A stretch of DNA of 25,599 nucleotides, from the IMG/VR virus record IMGVR_UViG_3300030098_001361, positions 500 to 26,098 of that record, one strand, 5' to 3'. A program made the translations under genes and the position numbers. This stretch comes from a virus. The notes below the pieces were generated by a model. That model searched no databases, was not told where the DNA came from, and saw only the letters and a list, made by a program, of their open reading frames with translations. Every line of letters starts with the position of its first letter. The stretch's first letter is position 1. Below are positions 6,993 through 16,081 of this stretch, piece by piece.

Positions 6993-8210
6993 ATGGCAAT
7001 CAATAGAACAATGATGAAAAGACAACTATACGAGGACGGAGGTCTGGGGTTAGTGCCTAGAGAACAATATGGCCTTGGTAGTTTTCTTAAAAAAACTTTT
7101 AGAAAAGTTACAAAACCTTTTGTAAAGGTAGCACAAAAATTAGTACCAAAAGAAATAGCTAAACCTTTAATGGTAGCTGCTCCTTTCCTAGGCCCATATG
7201 CTCCACTAATCTATGCAGCAGGTTCAGCAAAAGCAACAGGTAGAATAGATCCAGTAAAGTTAGCACTAACAGCTGCACCTTATGTTAAGTTTGAGGGTAT
7301 CAAACCAGTTGGTTATGGTGGATCTAAGTATGGAATATTTGGTGGAGACGAAATTGGATTTGGTAAAAAAGTTGGATTACCTGAAGGTACAGGTGTAGGT
7401 GAAGATTTAAGAGGAACTAGTATAGCAGATAGAGTAGATAAAGGTGCTAGCAAACAATTTGAGGCATTAGCTAAAGGTGAGGGTAAAACAGCAAGTATAA
7501 AAGAAGTTGGAGCAGAAATATTAACTGATCCTAAAACCATAGTATCAGGTGGTGTATCACTTGCTACATACATAGATGAACAGAAAAAACTAAAAGAAGA
7601 TCAAGGCTTAGAATTTACAGAAGAAGATTACAATAATGCAGTTAATGAATTTTATTCTAAATATTCAGAATCATTTGAAAGAGGCTTTGGTCAAACAGGT
7701 GGCATAGCACAGACCCGTAAAAATTTTGCTTTAGGTGGAGATGACGATGAGTTACCCGAAGATCCAACAAAACCTGTTAATCCTTTTCAACCTAAACCCA
7801 TAGGCCCTGTATTACCTGATAAGATGGCAGAGAGTCGTCCATCACAATTATTCAAACTTCTAGAAGAGGCAGAAGCTGCAGGAGATGATGATAAAGTCAA
7901 AGAGATTAAATCAGATCTATTTAGAGAGTTTGGAATAAAACTAGCAAAAGGTGGTAGAGTAAAACTAGAAGACGGCACTACTATTACACCTATGAAAAAA
8001 CCAGAACAGACAGAAGAGAATACTATAATCCCTATGGATACATTTGAATCAAAAATCAATAATGCTGTTATGGGTATCAGAGGTGGTATAGATAAAGATC
8101 TCATGGTTGAAATGTTGGAAAATCAAAGAGTAGAATTAGGTATACCTGAAGATGATGCCAAGATGGCAGTTCAAAATTTTATGCTTCGTTTTCGAAGAGG
8201 GATTAAGTAA
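6993..8210 (+). CDS. Virion-associated protein with GG motifs, unknown function
   Basis: This 405-residue protein has a basic N-terminus (INRTMMKRQLYEDGGLGLVP) and a basic amphipathic stretch FLKKTFRKVTKPFVKVAQKLVPKE (~30-55). Next comes a hydrophobic stretch LMVAAPFLGPYAPLIYAAG (~59-77). The middle is charged with an acidic helix, and the C-terminal ~80 residues begin with KGGRVKLEDGT and include RGGIDKDLMVEMLENQR. The basic helix beside a membrane-prone stretch suits a DNA-ejection or internal virion protein, and the gene lies at the head of five such genes. The RGG and KGG turns recur in the next virion genes. The stop overlaps the next start (TAATG at 8208-8212). No known catalytic motif is seen. 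Confidence 0.6.
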   Translation: MAINRTMMKRQLYEDGGLGLVPREQYGLGSFLKKTFRKVTKPFVKVAQKLVPKEIAKPLMVAAPFLGPYAPLIYAAGSAKATGRIDPVKLALTAAPYVKFEGIKPVGYGGSKYGIFGGDEIGFGKKVGLPEGTGVGEDLRGTSIADRVDKGASKQFEALAKGEGKTASIKEVGAEILTDPKTIVSGGVSLATYIDEQKKLKEDQGLEFTEEDYNNAVNEFYSKYSESFERGFGQTGGIAQTRKNFALGGDDDELPEDPTKPVNPFQPKPIGPVLPDKMAESRPSQLFKLLEEAEAAGDDDKVKEIKSDLFREFGIKLAKGGRVKLEDGTTITPMKKPEQTEENTIIPMDTFESKINNAVMGIRGGIDKDLMVEMLENQRVELGIPEDDAKMAVQNFMLRFRRGIK

Positions 8211-9262
8211 TGCCTACTTCTAATCAAATTCCAATAGAAGAGTTAAATAATATTCTAGAAGCTAATCAAGAAATATCTCCTGGAATGAAAAATGCTTTAG
8301 ACAATTTAAAGGAAGAATATAATCAAGCATATAAGTTATTAATGATATATCCAGATCAGGAAATACCAGATGAATTTGTAGAGGAATTGTTAGGTGCGAG
8401 AGAAAAATTAATGGATTATAATTATCTATCTGATGAAGAAAGACAATATCATCAAGATATATTAGAAGGTGCCCAGAAAATGAATAAAAGATTACAAGAA
8501 GATCCTACGTTTACAATTGAACGATCAGACGCTGCAAAGGGTGGTTTGATAAAACGTGTAGGACTTAGAGGTGGTAAGGATGCTGCTCAATCTGATTTTG
8601 GTGCAGGGCCAGGTGAAACAAGTTCTGATGCAGGATTTGCTAATACTAGTCCATCAAGAGTATCAACAATAAATGTTACAGATAGACCAGTATTTGATAT
8701 TACCAAAGTTGGTGATCCGTCACAAAACCCTAGATCAATAAATGTTAGAGGTGATGATAGATTCTCTGGATACACTCCATCATTTGCTCCTAAACCTAGT
8801 TTTAAAGATAAGGTGATCAGTAAAGGCAAGAGTTTTGTAAAGTTTGCAACACCATTCTTAACAAATATAGCTTTTGCTAATTTACCTTCTAATGTTAGAA
8901 AAGGAATTGGTCTACTTAATCTAGCAAAAAATTTAGATAAAATAGCTGACATGACTGCAGAAGAAACCATAGACGAAAGCATGTCACTTGACGAAGATAG
9001 ACAAGAATTTAAAGGTGGGGGTATTAAAAAAATCCCTATACGAAGCAATAAATATGGTGTAAAAGAGTTAGATTACAGGAAATCTGGTGGCTTTGTGCCT
9101 ATTGGTGTCAAAGAAAAAGCAGATGATGTCCCTGCCATGCTATCCAAAAATGAGTTTGTTTTCACAGCTGACGCTGTCAGAGGTGCAGGAAATGGTAGCA
9201 TAAACAAAGGTGCACAGAAAATGTACAACTTAATGAAAAATTTAGAATCTAGGAGAGTATAA
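8210..9262 (+). CDS. Virion-associated protein with DDVPAMLS C-terminal motif
   Basis: This 350-residue protein starts with an acidic helical region (residues ~1-105, with repeated E, D, Y and L). It then has KGGLIKRVGLRGG and a low-complexity Ser/Gly/Asp section. A hydrophobic-basic stretch follows (KSFVKFATPFLTNIAFANLPSN), and then GGGIKKIPIRSNKYG. The C-terminus contains GGFVPIGVKEKADDVPAMLS and NEFVFTADAVRGAGNGS, an unmistakable block shared by many marine podovirus-like genomes, although no function has been assigned. The conservation suggests a contact surface within the virion. It is coupled to both neighbours by TAATG overlaps. An internal or ejection role is inferred from its place in the cluster. 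Confidence 0.65.
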   Translation: MPTSNQIPIEELNNILEANQEISPGMKNALDNLKEEYNQAYKLLMIYPDQEIPDEFVEELLGAREKLMDYNYLSDEERQYHQDILEGAQKMNKRLQEDPTFTIERSDAAKGGLIKRVGLRGGKDAAQSDFGAGPGETSSDAGFANTSPSRVSTINVTDRPVFDITKVGDPSQNPRSINVRGDDRFSGYTPSFAPKPSFKDKVISKGKSFVKFATPFLTNIAFANLPSNVRKGIGLLNLAKNLDKIADMTAEETIDESMSLDEDRQEFKGGGIKKIPIRSNKYGVKELDYRKSGGFVPIGVKEKADDVPAMLSKNEFVFTADAVRGAGNGSINKGAQKMYNLMKNLESRRV

Positions 9263-10125
9263 TGGCAGAAACAACTACAACAGTATCTAGACCATCGCCA
9301 TATGTAGAGGCGTTTGGTAAATCACTTACAGAACAGGTTTTAAAACAGATAGAGAAACCAGTAGATACGTCAAAATTTGCACCTCAAGTAGTTGATGTAG
9401 ATCCATTTACACAACAAGCCATACAGAGAAGAGCCACAGCAGGTGGTCTTGGTCAAGTAACATTTGATCCTACAACAGGTGCTGCAACAGGAGTTGGTGC
9501 AGGTACGGGGATCGCGGCTTTTGAACCTTTTATAGATAAAGCCCAAGAGATGACAGGGCCTGATGCTTTCAAACAATTCTTATCACCATATCAACAAGAG
9601 GTAATAGATAAAACATTAGAGGGTTTTGATAGACAACAATCCATACAAAGAGGTCAGATAGGACAAGCTGCAATAGCATCAGGTGCTTTTGGTGGTGGCA
9701 GGGAAGGTGTTGCATTAGCAGAGTTTGATAAAGAATCATTATTTAATAGAGCAATGTTAGAGGCAGGTCTAAGACAACAAAACTTTCAACAGGCACAAGC
9801 ATTAGCTTCTCAAGGTTTTGAACAACAGACAAATTTAGCTCAAATGGTTCCAGGTCTAGAATCAGCAACGGCTGCAGAGATAGGTAGATTAGGTTCTGAA
9901 GGTTTTGCATTTAGACAAGCAATACAGGATGCTTCTCAAGAAGGTGAGAGACTAGCAGCCTTTGAACCATTCCAAAGATTAGGTTTTGCACAGGATGTGT
10001 TATCTGCACAATATGGTGGTGGATATGGAACAAGATTCCAAGAACAACCAACACAAAGTCCTCTACAACAGGCTTTAGGAGCAGGTATCGCTAGTGCAGG
10101 TATCATAGGAGCAATAAGAGGATAA
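9262..10125 (+). CDS. Virion protein, DNA-ejection candidate
   Basis: This 287-residue protein has a short N-terminal region beginning MAETTTTVSRPSPYVEAFGKSL. It then has long Gln/Ala-rich helical stretches (QQEVIDKTLEGFDRQQSIQR, LRQQNFQQAQALASQGFEQQ) separated by the Gly-rich turn SGAFGGGREGV. The Ala/Gly-rich C-terminus is hydrophobic (ALGAGIASAGIIGAIRG). The SGAFGGxR turn between Gln-rich helices is familiar in podovirus genes placed among ejection proteins. Helical, Ala-rich proteins with a hydrophobic tip would fit insertion into the cell envelope, but this is inferred. A good AGGAG lies ahead of the ATG at 9262, and both ends overlap neighbours by one base. Confidence 0.6.
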   Translation: MAETTTTVSRPSPYVEAFGKSLTEQVLKQIEKPVDTSKFAPQVVDVDPFTQQAIQRRATAGGLGQVTFDPTTGAATGVGAGTGIAAFEPFIDKAQEMTGPDAFKQFLSPYQQEVIDKTLEGFDRQQSIQRGQIGQAAIASGAFGGGREGVALAEFDKESLFNRAMLEAGLRQQNFQQAQALASQGFEQQTNLAQMVPGLESATAAEIGRLGSEGFAFRQAIQDASQEGERLAAFEPFQRLGFAQDVLSAQYGGGYGTRFQEQPTQSPLQQALGAGIASAGIIGAIRG

Positions 10126-11657
10126 TGTTTTTCAAGAGACCCAGTTTTAAATACGGTGGCGAGGCCGAAGGTATCAAGCAGACAGTTAGAAGAAAATTCG
10201 AAGCAGGCTCTAATCCTAATAGATCAGGTAACGCTTTTGTCAAAGATATATTTGAAACACAACCAGCAACTAATTTTAATGTAATGAATGAAGGCATAGG
10301 TCAGGGTCTACAAATGAAAAATCCTAGTGCTGCTATGGGTATGGCTGAGTTTGACGATTCGTATTTAAAATCTGTTTTAGAACCTAAAGATCAAGGTGTA
10401 ACTGCTGATGCAGGTTTTGAAGAAATGGGTTTAGGTCAGACAAAAGAGAAAGTAACTTCTGCAGATGTTCAAAGTGGTGAAAAAGAACCTCCTGGATTTT
10501 TTGGATTTACATTTGATAAACCTCGTACTATAGGTGAGATTTTTAAAGGTAGAGTAGCAATAGAAAATGAAAGGGAGATAAAGGATGAAGAAGAAAGACT
10601 ACAAAAAGCTATTGCGGCAGATGTAGAGAGAGAAGAGAAAACATTTAATCCTGATGATATTGTATTTAGTAAAAATAGAATACAAGAAATACAAAAGAAA
10701 AATCAAGATACAAAACCTGAAGTTAATATTGCTGATGAATTTGCAGATATTACATTAGGATCAAAACAAGATGAAGACACTGCTAATAAACTATTAGCGG
10801 GTGAATTAAAAGCAAAAGCAGACGATGATCCTGCTAAGGCATTAGATGGTGAAGAATTAAATCTAGCAAACAAAGAAGCTGAGAGTGGTTTAACAGGTAA
10901 ATTTATACCTATGTTTGAAAAGTATTTATCTCCAGAAGCAGCTGAAATAAAAAGAGATGCGTTTTTAGCTGTAGCCAAAGCAGGTTTTAGATTGATGAAT
11001 AAATCTGTAGCTGAGGCAGGCTTAGAATCAGTGGACGACTTTGAGAAAATTGCAAAAGAAAAACGTCAATTAAGAGCATTAGCTGCAATGAAAGGATTAG
11101 ACTTTGAAAAAGACATTATGATTGCAGATAAAAAATTAAAAATAGCTGCAATCAAAGCAGGTAAATTAGATAGTTATGATAAAAAATCATTAGAACTTAA
11201 AAATGGTTTACAAGCATTATATCCTGAAGTCTCTTCCACTTTTATAGATGGTGTTGCTGCCCAGGTTAGAGTTAAAGGTGGCACTTACAATTTTAGTTTA
11301 GATAAAGAATTATATAATGATGCTTCAACTTTAATGGCTTTTTCTACAGGAGGAGCAAAAACTCCTGGTTTAGTTCCTAAAAATTATCATTATGAAATAG
11401 CTAAATTTGCTTATATAGATCCAAATTTAGATGTTAATAGTAATTTAATTGAGATACCTACAAAACCTGGAAAGAATAATCAAAGAACATTAGACCAAGC
11501 GTTTGAATTACAACCAGGTAATTTTTATTTTAGTGAAGGATTAAACAACGGTAAGAAAATTTTCCAATATACAGGAGATGAAAATCTAACGCTTGCTGAT
11601 GGACAAAATTTATTTAAAGAATATGTTTCTCCAGTAAAAGGCCATGTATTAAAATAG
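10125..11657 (+). CDS. Large hypothetical virion protein with coiled-coil regions
   Basis: This 510-residue protein begins MFFKRPSFKYGGEAEGIKQT, with a basic patch RRKFEAGSNPNRSGNAF. Residues ~140-200 are very rich in Glu, Lys and Arg with a helical, coiled-coil look (AIENEREIKDEEERLQKAIA). Residues ~210-345 continue as charged helices containing FIPMFEKYLSPEAAEIKRDA. The last ~150 residues are more mixed and beta-like (GGTYNFSLDKELYND, FYFSEGLNNGKKIFQYTGD). I do not recognise a family. Its place between an ejection-type protein and the 1397-residue protein, and its TAATG coupling upstream, suggest another internal virion or ejection component. Confidence 0.6.
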   Translation: MFFKRPSFKYGGEAEGIKQTVRRKFEAGSNPNRSGNAFVKDIFETQPATNFNVMNEGIGQGLQMKNPSAAMGMAEFDDSYLKSVLEPKDQGVTADAGFEEMGLGQTKEKVTSADVQSGEKEPPGFFGFTFDKPRTIGEIFKGRVAIENEREIKDEEERLQKAIAADVEREEKTFNPDDIVFSKNRIQEIQKKNQDTKPEVNIADEFADITLGSKQDEDTANKLLAGELKAKADDDPAKALDGEELNLANKEAESGLTGKFIPMFEKYLSPEAAEIKRDAFLAVAKAGFRLMNKSVAEAGLESVDDFEKIAKEKRQLRALAAMKGLDFEKDIMIADKKLKIAAIKAGKLDSYDKKSLELKNGLQALYPEVSSTFIDGVAAQVRVKGGTYNFSLDKELYNDASTLMAFSTGGAKTPGLVPKNYHYEIAKFAYIDPNLDVNSNLIEIPTKPGKNNQRTLDQAFELQPGNFYFSEGLNNGKKIFQYTGDENLTLADGQNLFKEYVSPVKGHVLK

Positions 11658-11660
11658 GAG
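11656..11660 (+). promoter_or_regulatory. Ribosome binding site that decides the start of the giant gene
   Basis: AGGAG ends six bases before the ATG at 11667, an ideal spacing. The in-frame TTG at 11661 directly abuts the AGGAG and cannot be used with it, so 11667 is taken as the start. Confidence 0.8.
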
Positions 11661-11666
11661 TTGACT

Positions 11667-14600
11667 ATGGTCAATATTTTAAAACTTAATGCAGAGCAGA
11701 CAGGTGCTTACAACAACATACCACTAAACTCAGCTGAAGAAGAAAATGATGTAGCAACATGGGAATCTGTATTAAATGGTATAGGTTCTGGTCTAATTAA
11801 AGCTGTTGGTAATACTGTATCGTTGGGTGCAGAACTAATAGATCTTGGTGCTGACACAAACAAAGCAGCTGAGGTAGAAGCATACTTTGATAAGATAAAT
11901 CCATTTGATGAAAAAGCAGAGGCAACAACTGCAGGTAAAGTAACAGAGGTATTATCTCAATTGGCAATACCTGGAACAGCAGGTTTTAAATTAGCGAGTG
12001 CAGGGGTCAAAGGTTCAAAGATGGCTAGTAAAGCTATCAAAGCAAAAAAGAATAATAAATATTTAGAGAAAGCAAACGGTAAAAAAGCATTAGAAGAATT
12101 ACAAAAAGTACAAAAACAATATAATAGGAAAAGTTTTTTTGCAGGCGTGGCTGGTGGTACGGCAGCAGAGGTAGCTGTATTTGATGAAGATATAGGGACT
12201 TTTGGATCTACGTTTGATTTTGGTATAACTAAATTAAATACTGATGATGACTTAGAGGGTAGAGAGAATGCTTTACAATCATTAATAAATAGAAGTAAGT
12301 TTGGTTTAGAAAGTATATTTCTAACAGGTATTATAGGTGGTGTAGGTACAACTGCAAAACTATTGGCTAATCATGGTCAACAACTAAGCCTATCTAACAA
12401 TAGGTTTTTTCAATTTATAAATAAATATATAAGAGAACCTTTTGTATCTACTGGTAAAAAAACACCTGAACAATTTGAGTTAGAAAGACAGGCGATAGGT
12501 AAAGCATCTAGATCAAGACAAGAGGCTAGTAGAGCAGTTTCTAATTTAAACAGAGGTATAGATTTATTATTTGGCAGATGGAGATTTACTTTATCTGCAG
12601 CAGAAAAAGAAAAAAGAGCAGATATAATAAAACAAGTTGGTAGAACTATTATGTCAGGTGAATCTAAATTAGTTAAAGATGAAACTGGTAAAAGTATATT
12701 AGAGTTTGGTGGTAGTATAAAAAAACCTTTAGCAGGATTTGATAAAAAAGAAGTTACAAAATTAAAAGGATTATTAAAAGGTTTACCAGGTGAAGATTAT
12801 TTTGATCAATTATATGGTAGTATGTATTATACTAGACTGGTAGCTGATGATGTTAGAAATACATTTTATAATACTGACTTAGTGCAAAAAGCGGCAGGCC
12901 CAGAATATAAAAAATTAGTTGAGAGTAAAATAGGATCGTTTTTTGAAACAGCTTTTCCATTAATACAAACAAAAAACCTACCTAGATTTTTACAATATAA
13001 ACCAACAAGAGAAACTATTGATTCTGTAAGAAAAGAATTAATAGAGGTTAGTAAAACTAATCCTAATTTAAGATTAGCTTACGATGGTGGAATGACAGTA
13101 GGACAAGCAGATGCAATAATAGATGACATATTAAGTGCAAAAGATTTAACATTAGGTAGATTTAAAACACAACCTAAAGTAAAACCAGATGGTAAATTAG
13201 AAGATGATATAATAACTAAATTATCTAAAACAGTTGAATCACAGACAGATCCAACAAAAGCAAAAACTATTGCTAAAGGTATGGATCCAATAGAATTTAG
13301 AAGAGTAAGACCTTTTGAAGATGCAGAGATATTAACAGCTAATTTCAGAGCACCCACTGCATTGTCTAAAGCTACATTACAAAAAGAATTTATAGGTAAT
13401 AAAAATTTAAGAAAAATATTAGGAGATGAAGGAGATATTAGAATTAGATTCTTCAACACTTTAGAAACATTAACTAATTACAATACTAAATTAAACTTAG
13501 GAAAAAGTTTAATGAATGCCGTAAAAAAAGCAGAGGAACAGTTCGGTATTGTTGGTGATAACGTATCAAATATTTTAAAACCTAACAGAAATTTACCATT
13601 AGGTTTTTCAAGTATAAAGAATGCAAGAGCAATATTAGGAGATGAAGTTGCATTAGACTACATTAATGTTCCTTCGTTTGGTGATACTGGATTACAAAAT
13701 TTATTAGGTGTAGCTAAAAAAGCAAAAAAAGGTGAAGAGGCTTTTGATCCTTTTTATAATATGGTCTTTAGAAGAGAGGTAGCTGAAGAATTAGCAGGCA
13801 CACAAAAATGGTATATGAAAGATGGAGTTACTTTAAGTTTATATAGAAACATGTTATTGTTTCCAAAAGCAACATCACAGATAGCTAAAACAGTTTTATC
13901 ACCAATTACTCACGCTAGAAATTTAATTAGTGCAGGTGCATTTTCTGCAGCAAATGGCGTATTACCTCTAATACCTGTAAGACCAGGTGATTACGCTATC
14001 TTTGCTAAATCATTAAAAGATTCTTTGGGCCCATTAGTTGGTAAAAATAAACTAAGAGCAAAACAAGTTTATGATGAATTATTAGAACTAGGTGTCGTAA
14101 ACTCAAACGTAAGATTAGGAGATTTATCAGGTCTTTTACAAGATTTACAAATTGGTAAAGGGATATTAACAGACAGAGGCTTTGGTAGAGCACTTAATCC
14201 TTTTAAAAAGTTTTATAAAAAAATGGAAAATTTATATGTGGCAGAGGATGATATATGGAAAATGGTAAACTTTGCATCTGAAAGAGCAAAATTATTAAAA
14301 GCATATAAAGGTAATACGTCTTCATTTAGAAATCCATTTACAGGTGCAGCTGAAACATTAAATGAAAGAGCAGCAAGAATTGTTAGAAACACAGTTCCTA
14401 ATTACGATTATGTATCTAGTTTTGTAAGAGGTTTAAGAGGATTACCATTTGGTAACTTTGTATCTTTTCCTGCTGAGATAATTAGAACAGGTGGTAACAT
14501 AATAAAACAAGGTATTGATGAGATGATAGATCCTGCAACAGGTAAAATATCAGTTAAGTCTCCTACTTTTAGTATAGGTTTTAGTAGAATATTAAATTCT

Positions 14601-15860
14601 TCAATGGTGTTTGCAGGTGTTCCGTACGGATTATACGAAGGAATGAAAGCACTGCACAACGTAACAGAAGATGAGATGAACGCTCTTAGAAAAATAGTTC
14701 CTGATTGGTCTAAAAATTCTGTTCTCTTACCTATGGGTAGAGATAAAAATGGTAAATTAAAATATATAGATTTTAGTCATGCAAACGCATACGATACTTT
14801 AATAAGACCAATACAAACAGTTAGAAATGCTGTAATTTCTGGTGAAGAAGATGCTGAAAAGGTAACAACATCTTTGACAAAAGGATTGTTAGAAGCTATG
14901 TCTGAGGTGGCTCAACCATTTGTAAGTGAATCTATATTTTTTGAAGCAGCAAATGATATTATATCCAGAGGTGGACGAACTAGAACAGGTAAAATTATAT
15001 TTGATCCAGACGAAAGTTTAGGTAATAAAGTAAGAAAAGTAACTATGCATACTTTAGCAACACAAGCACCAGGTAGTGTTGCTGCTTTAGAAAGAATATT
15101 ACGGGCTACAGCAGATGGTGAAAGAGATATATTAAAACAATTTGATAAATATGGAAATGAATATTTTTTAAGAGATGAACTACCAGGTATAGCAGGATTT
15201 AGAGTTGTTACTGCTGATACAAACAGAGCCCTTCCATACATAGTAACCGCATACAGAAAAACAATTGACAGAGCAAAAGGCCCAATAAATACTTTAGTTT
15301 ACAGGGGTGGTGAGATAGATCCAATAGATTTAACAGAAGCAGTAATAGAAGCCAATAAAAGAAAATTTAAATTAGACAGAGAGTTCTATCAAAAGTTAGA
15401 AGCCTTAAAAACTTTAGGTGTAGATACAGTTAAATTTGAAAAACAATTTAATAGAATAAGAGGTGAAGGACAAAAATCATTTTTAAGAACAGGTTTATAT
15501 AATCCTGTAAAATTAACTGCTCAAGATATTACAGCCATAGTTACAAATGCAAATGAAAAAGGTTTTAAAAATCCATTGCCTACATCTTTAACACAAATAA
15601 ATAGATTTATTGGTGATATTACTGCAATACCATTATTAGAGGCTCCGTTAGAAGAAGCAACAGATGTAGATGATTTTATAAATGATGTTAGATCAAGAAA
15701 TGCAAGAGAAAGTTCTTTGATACCTAACGTATTTAAACAAGATTTGAACACTGCAATGCCTGCAAACATAGGAAATACAGTAACAAATATGAATGTACCT
15801 TACAATCAAATGACTATTGCACAGAAGATAGAATACGATAATATGGTAAGAGGTAGATAA
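11667..15860 (+). CDS. Giant internal virion / DNA-ejection protein candidate
   Basis: This 1397-residue protein is the largest in the window. It is mostly helical, with Lys/Glu-rich charged runs broken by hydrophobic or Gly/Ala-rich stretches that could contact membranes: near residues 95-115 (VLSQLAIPGTAGFKLASAG), 215-225 (SIFLTGIIGGVG), 760-775 (LISAGAFSAANGVLPLIPV) and 975-985 (SMVFAGVPYGLYEG). The C-terminus is polar (MPANIGNTVTNMNVPYNQM). A single 1300-1400-residue helical protein at the end of the virion cluster is typical of podovirus internal core or ejection proteins such as T7 gp16, the inferred role. No lytic-transglycosylase motif stands out, unlike T7 gp16, so peptidoglycan cutting is not claimed. 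It is followed two bases later by the lysis genes. Confidence 0.6.
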   Translation: MVNILKLNAEQTGAYNNIPLNSAEEENDVATWESVLNGIGSGLIKAVGNTVSLGAELIDLGADTNKAAEVEAYFDKINPFDEKAEATTAGKVTEVLSQLAIPGTAGFKLASAGVKGSKMASKAIKAKKNNKYLEKANGKKALEELQKVQKQYNRKSFFAGVAGGTAAEVAVFDEDIGTFGSTFDFGITKLNTDDDLEGRENALQSLINRSKFGLESIFLTGIIGGVGTTAKLLANHGQQLSLSNNRFFQFINKYIREPFVSTGKKTPEQFELERQAIGKASRSRQEASRAVSNLNRGIDLLFGRWRFTLSAAEKEKRADIIKQVGRTIMSGESKLVKDETGKSILEFGGSIKKPLAGFDKKEVTKLKGLLKGLPGEDYFDQLYGSMYYTRLVADDVRNTFYNTDLVQKAAGPEYKKLVESKIGSFFETAFPLIQTKNLPRFLQYKPTRETIDSVRKELIEVSKTNPNLRLAYDGGMTVGQADAIIDDILSAKDLTLGRFKTQPKVKPDGKLEDDIITKLSKTVESQTDPTKAKTIAKGMDPIEFRRVRPFEDAEILTANFRAPTALSKATLQKEFIGNKNLRKILGDEGDIRIRFFNTLETLTNYNTKLNLGKSLMNAVKKAEEQFGIVGDNVSNILKPNRNLPLGFSSIKNARAILGDEVALDYINVPSFGDTGLQNLLGVAKKAKKGEEAFDPFYNMVFRREVAEELAGTQKWYMKDGVTLSLYRNMLLFPKATSQIAKTVLSPITHARNLISAGAFSAANGVLPLIPVRPGDYAIFAKSLKDSLGPLVGKNKLRAKQVYDELLELGVVNSNVRLGDLSGLLQDLQIGKGILTDRGFGRALNPFKKFYKKMENLYVAEDDIWKMVNFASERAKLLKAYKGNTSSFRNPFTGAAETLNERAARIVRNTVPNYDYVSSFVRGLRGLPFGNFVSFPAEIIRTGGNIIKQGIDEMIDPATGKISVKSPTFSIGFSRILNSSMVFAGVPYGLYEGMKALHNVTEDEMNALRKIVPDWSKNSVLLPMGRDKNGKLKYIDFSHANAYDTLIRPIQTVRNAVISGEEDAEKVTTSLTKGLLEAMSEVAQPFVSESIFFEAANDIISRGGRTRTGKIIFDPDESLGNKVRKVTMHTLATQAPGSVAALERILRATADGERDILKQFDKYGNEYFLRDELPGIAGFRVVTADTNRALPYIVTAYRKTIDRAKGPINTLVYRGGEIDPIDLTEAVIEANKRKFKLDREFYQKLEALKTLGVDTVKFEKQFNRIRGEGQKSFLRTGLYNPVKLTAQDITAIVTNANEKGFKNPLPTSLTQINRFIGDITAIPLLEAPLEEATDVDDFINDVRSRNARESSLIPNVFKQDLNTAMPANIGNTVTNMNVPYNQMTIAQKIEYDNMVRGR

Positions 15861-15862
15861 TT

Positions 15863-16081
15863 ATGGCAATAGAACCGAAAACAACAAGAGAACACATAGT
15901 GGCGTTATATGGTTATATAACGGGTGTAAGAAAAGATATTACTACAATTAAGAATAATCATCTCAAACACATACATGCAGATGTCGAGAAGTTGGGTGGT
16001 AAGATAGACAAGATCTATTGGGTTCTCTTAGCAGCAGCGGGATCTGCAGCACTTTTTGCATTAGGACTATTATTTCAATAA
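15863..16081 (+). CDS. Holin-like protein with one C-terminal membrane segment
   Basis: This 72-residue protein has a polar, helical N-terminal domain (residues 1-50; TTREHIVALYGYITGVRKDI, then NNHLKHIHADVEKLGGKIDK). One membrane segment follows at ~51-71 (IYWVLLAAAGSAALFALGLL), ending FQ. The layout, a short coiled soluble part with repeated His/Lys/Asp and a C-terminal membrane anchor led by a Trp, is that of XhlA-like and similar small phage holin or lysis-accessory proteins. It stands directly before an M15 peptidase gene (TAATG overlap), which supports a lysis role in the inner membrane. It could also be an accessory membrane protein helping the endolysin rather than the pore former. Confidence 0.65.
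   Translation: MAIEPKTTREHIVALYGYITGVRKDITTIKNNHLKHIHADVEKLGGKIDKIYWVLLAAAGSAALFALGLLFQ

Noticed and set aside
8184-8197. CTTCG/CGAAG hairpin with a TTTT loop before the start at 8210
   Set aside because: Only five base pairs inside coding sequence; it leaves the GAGGG ribosome site free, so no regulatory claim is made.
8587-9048. 153-codon open frame on the - strand
   Set aside because: It lies wholly inside a well supported + strand gene with a conserved C-terminal block, and has no ribosome site or recognisable protein.
13079-13459. 126-codon open frame on the - strand
   Set aside because: It mirrors the codon bias of the giant + strand gene, and its Ser/Leu/Ile-rich product looks like a shadow.
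16018-16080. Upstream extension of the endolysin
   Set aside because: It would overlap the holin membrane segment. The family N-terminus begins at the ATG at 16081.
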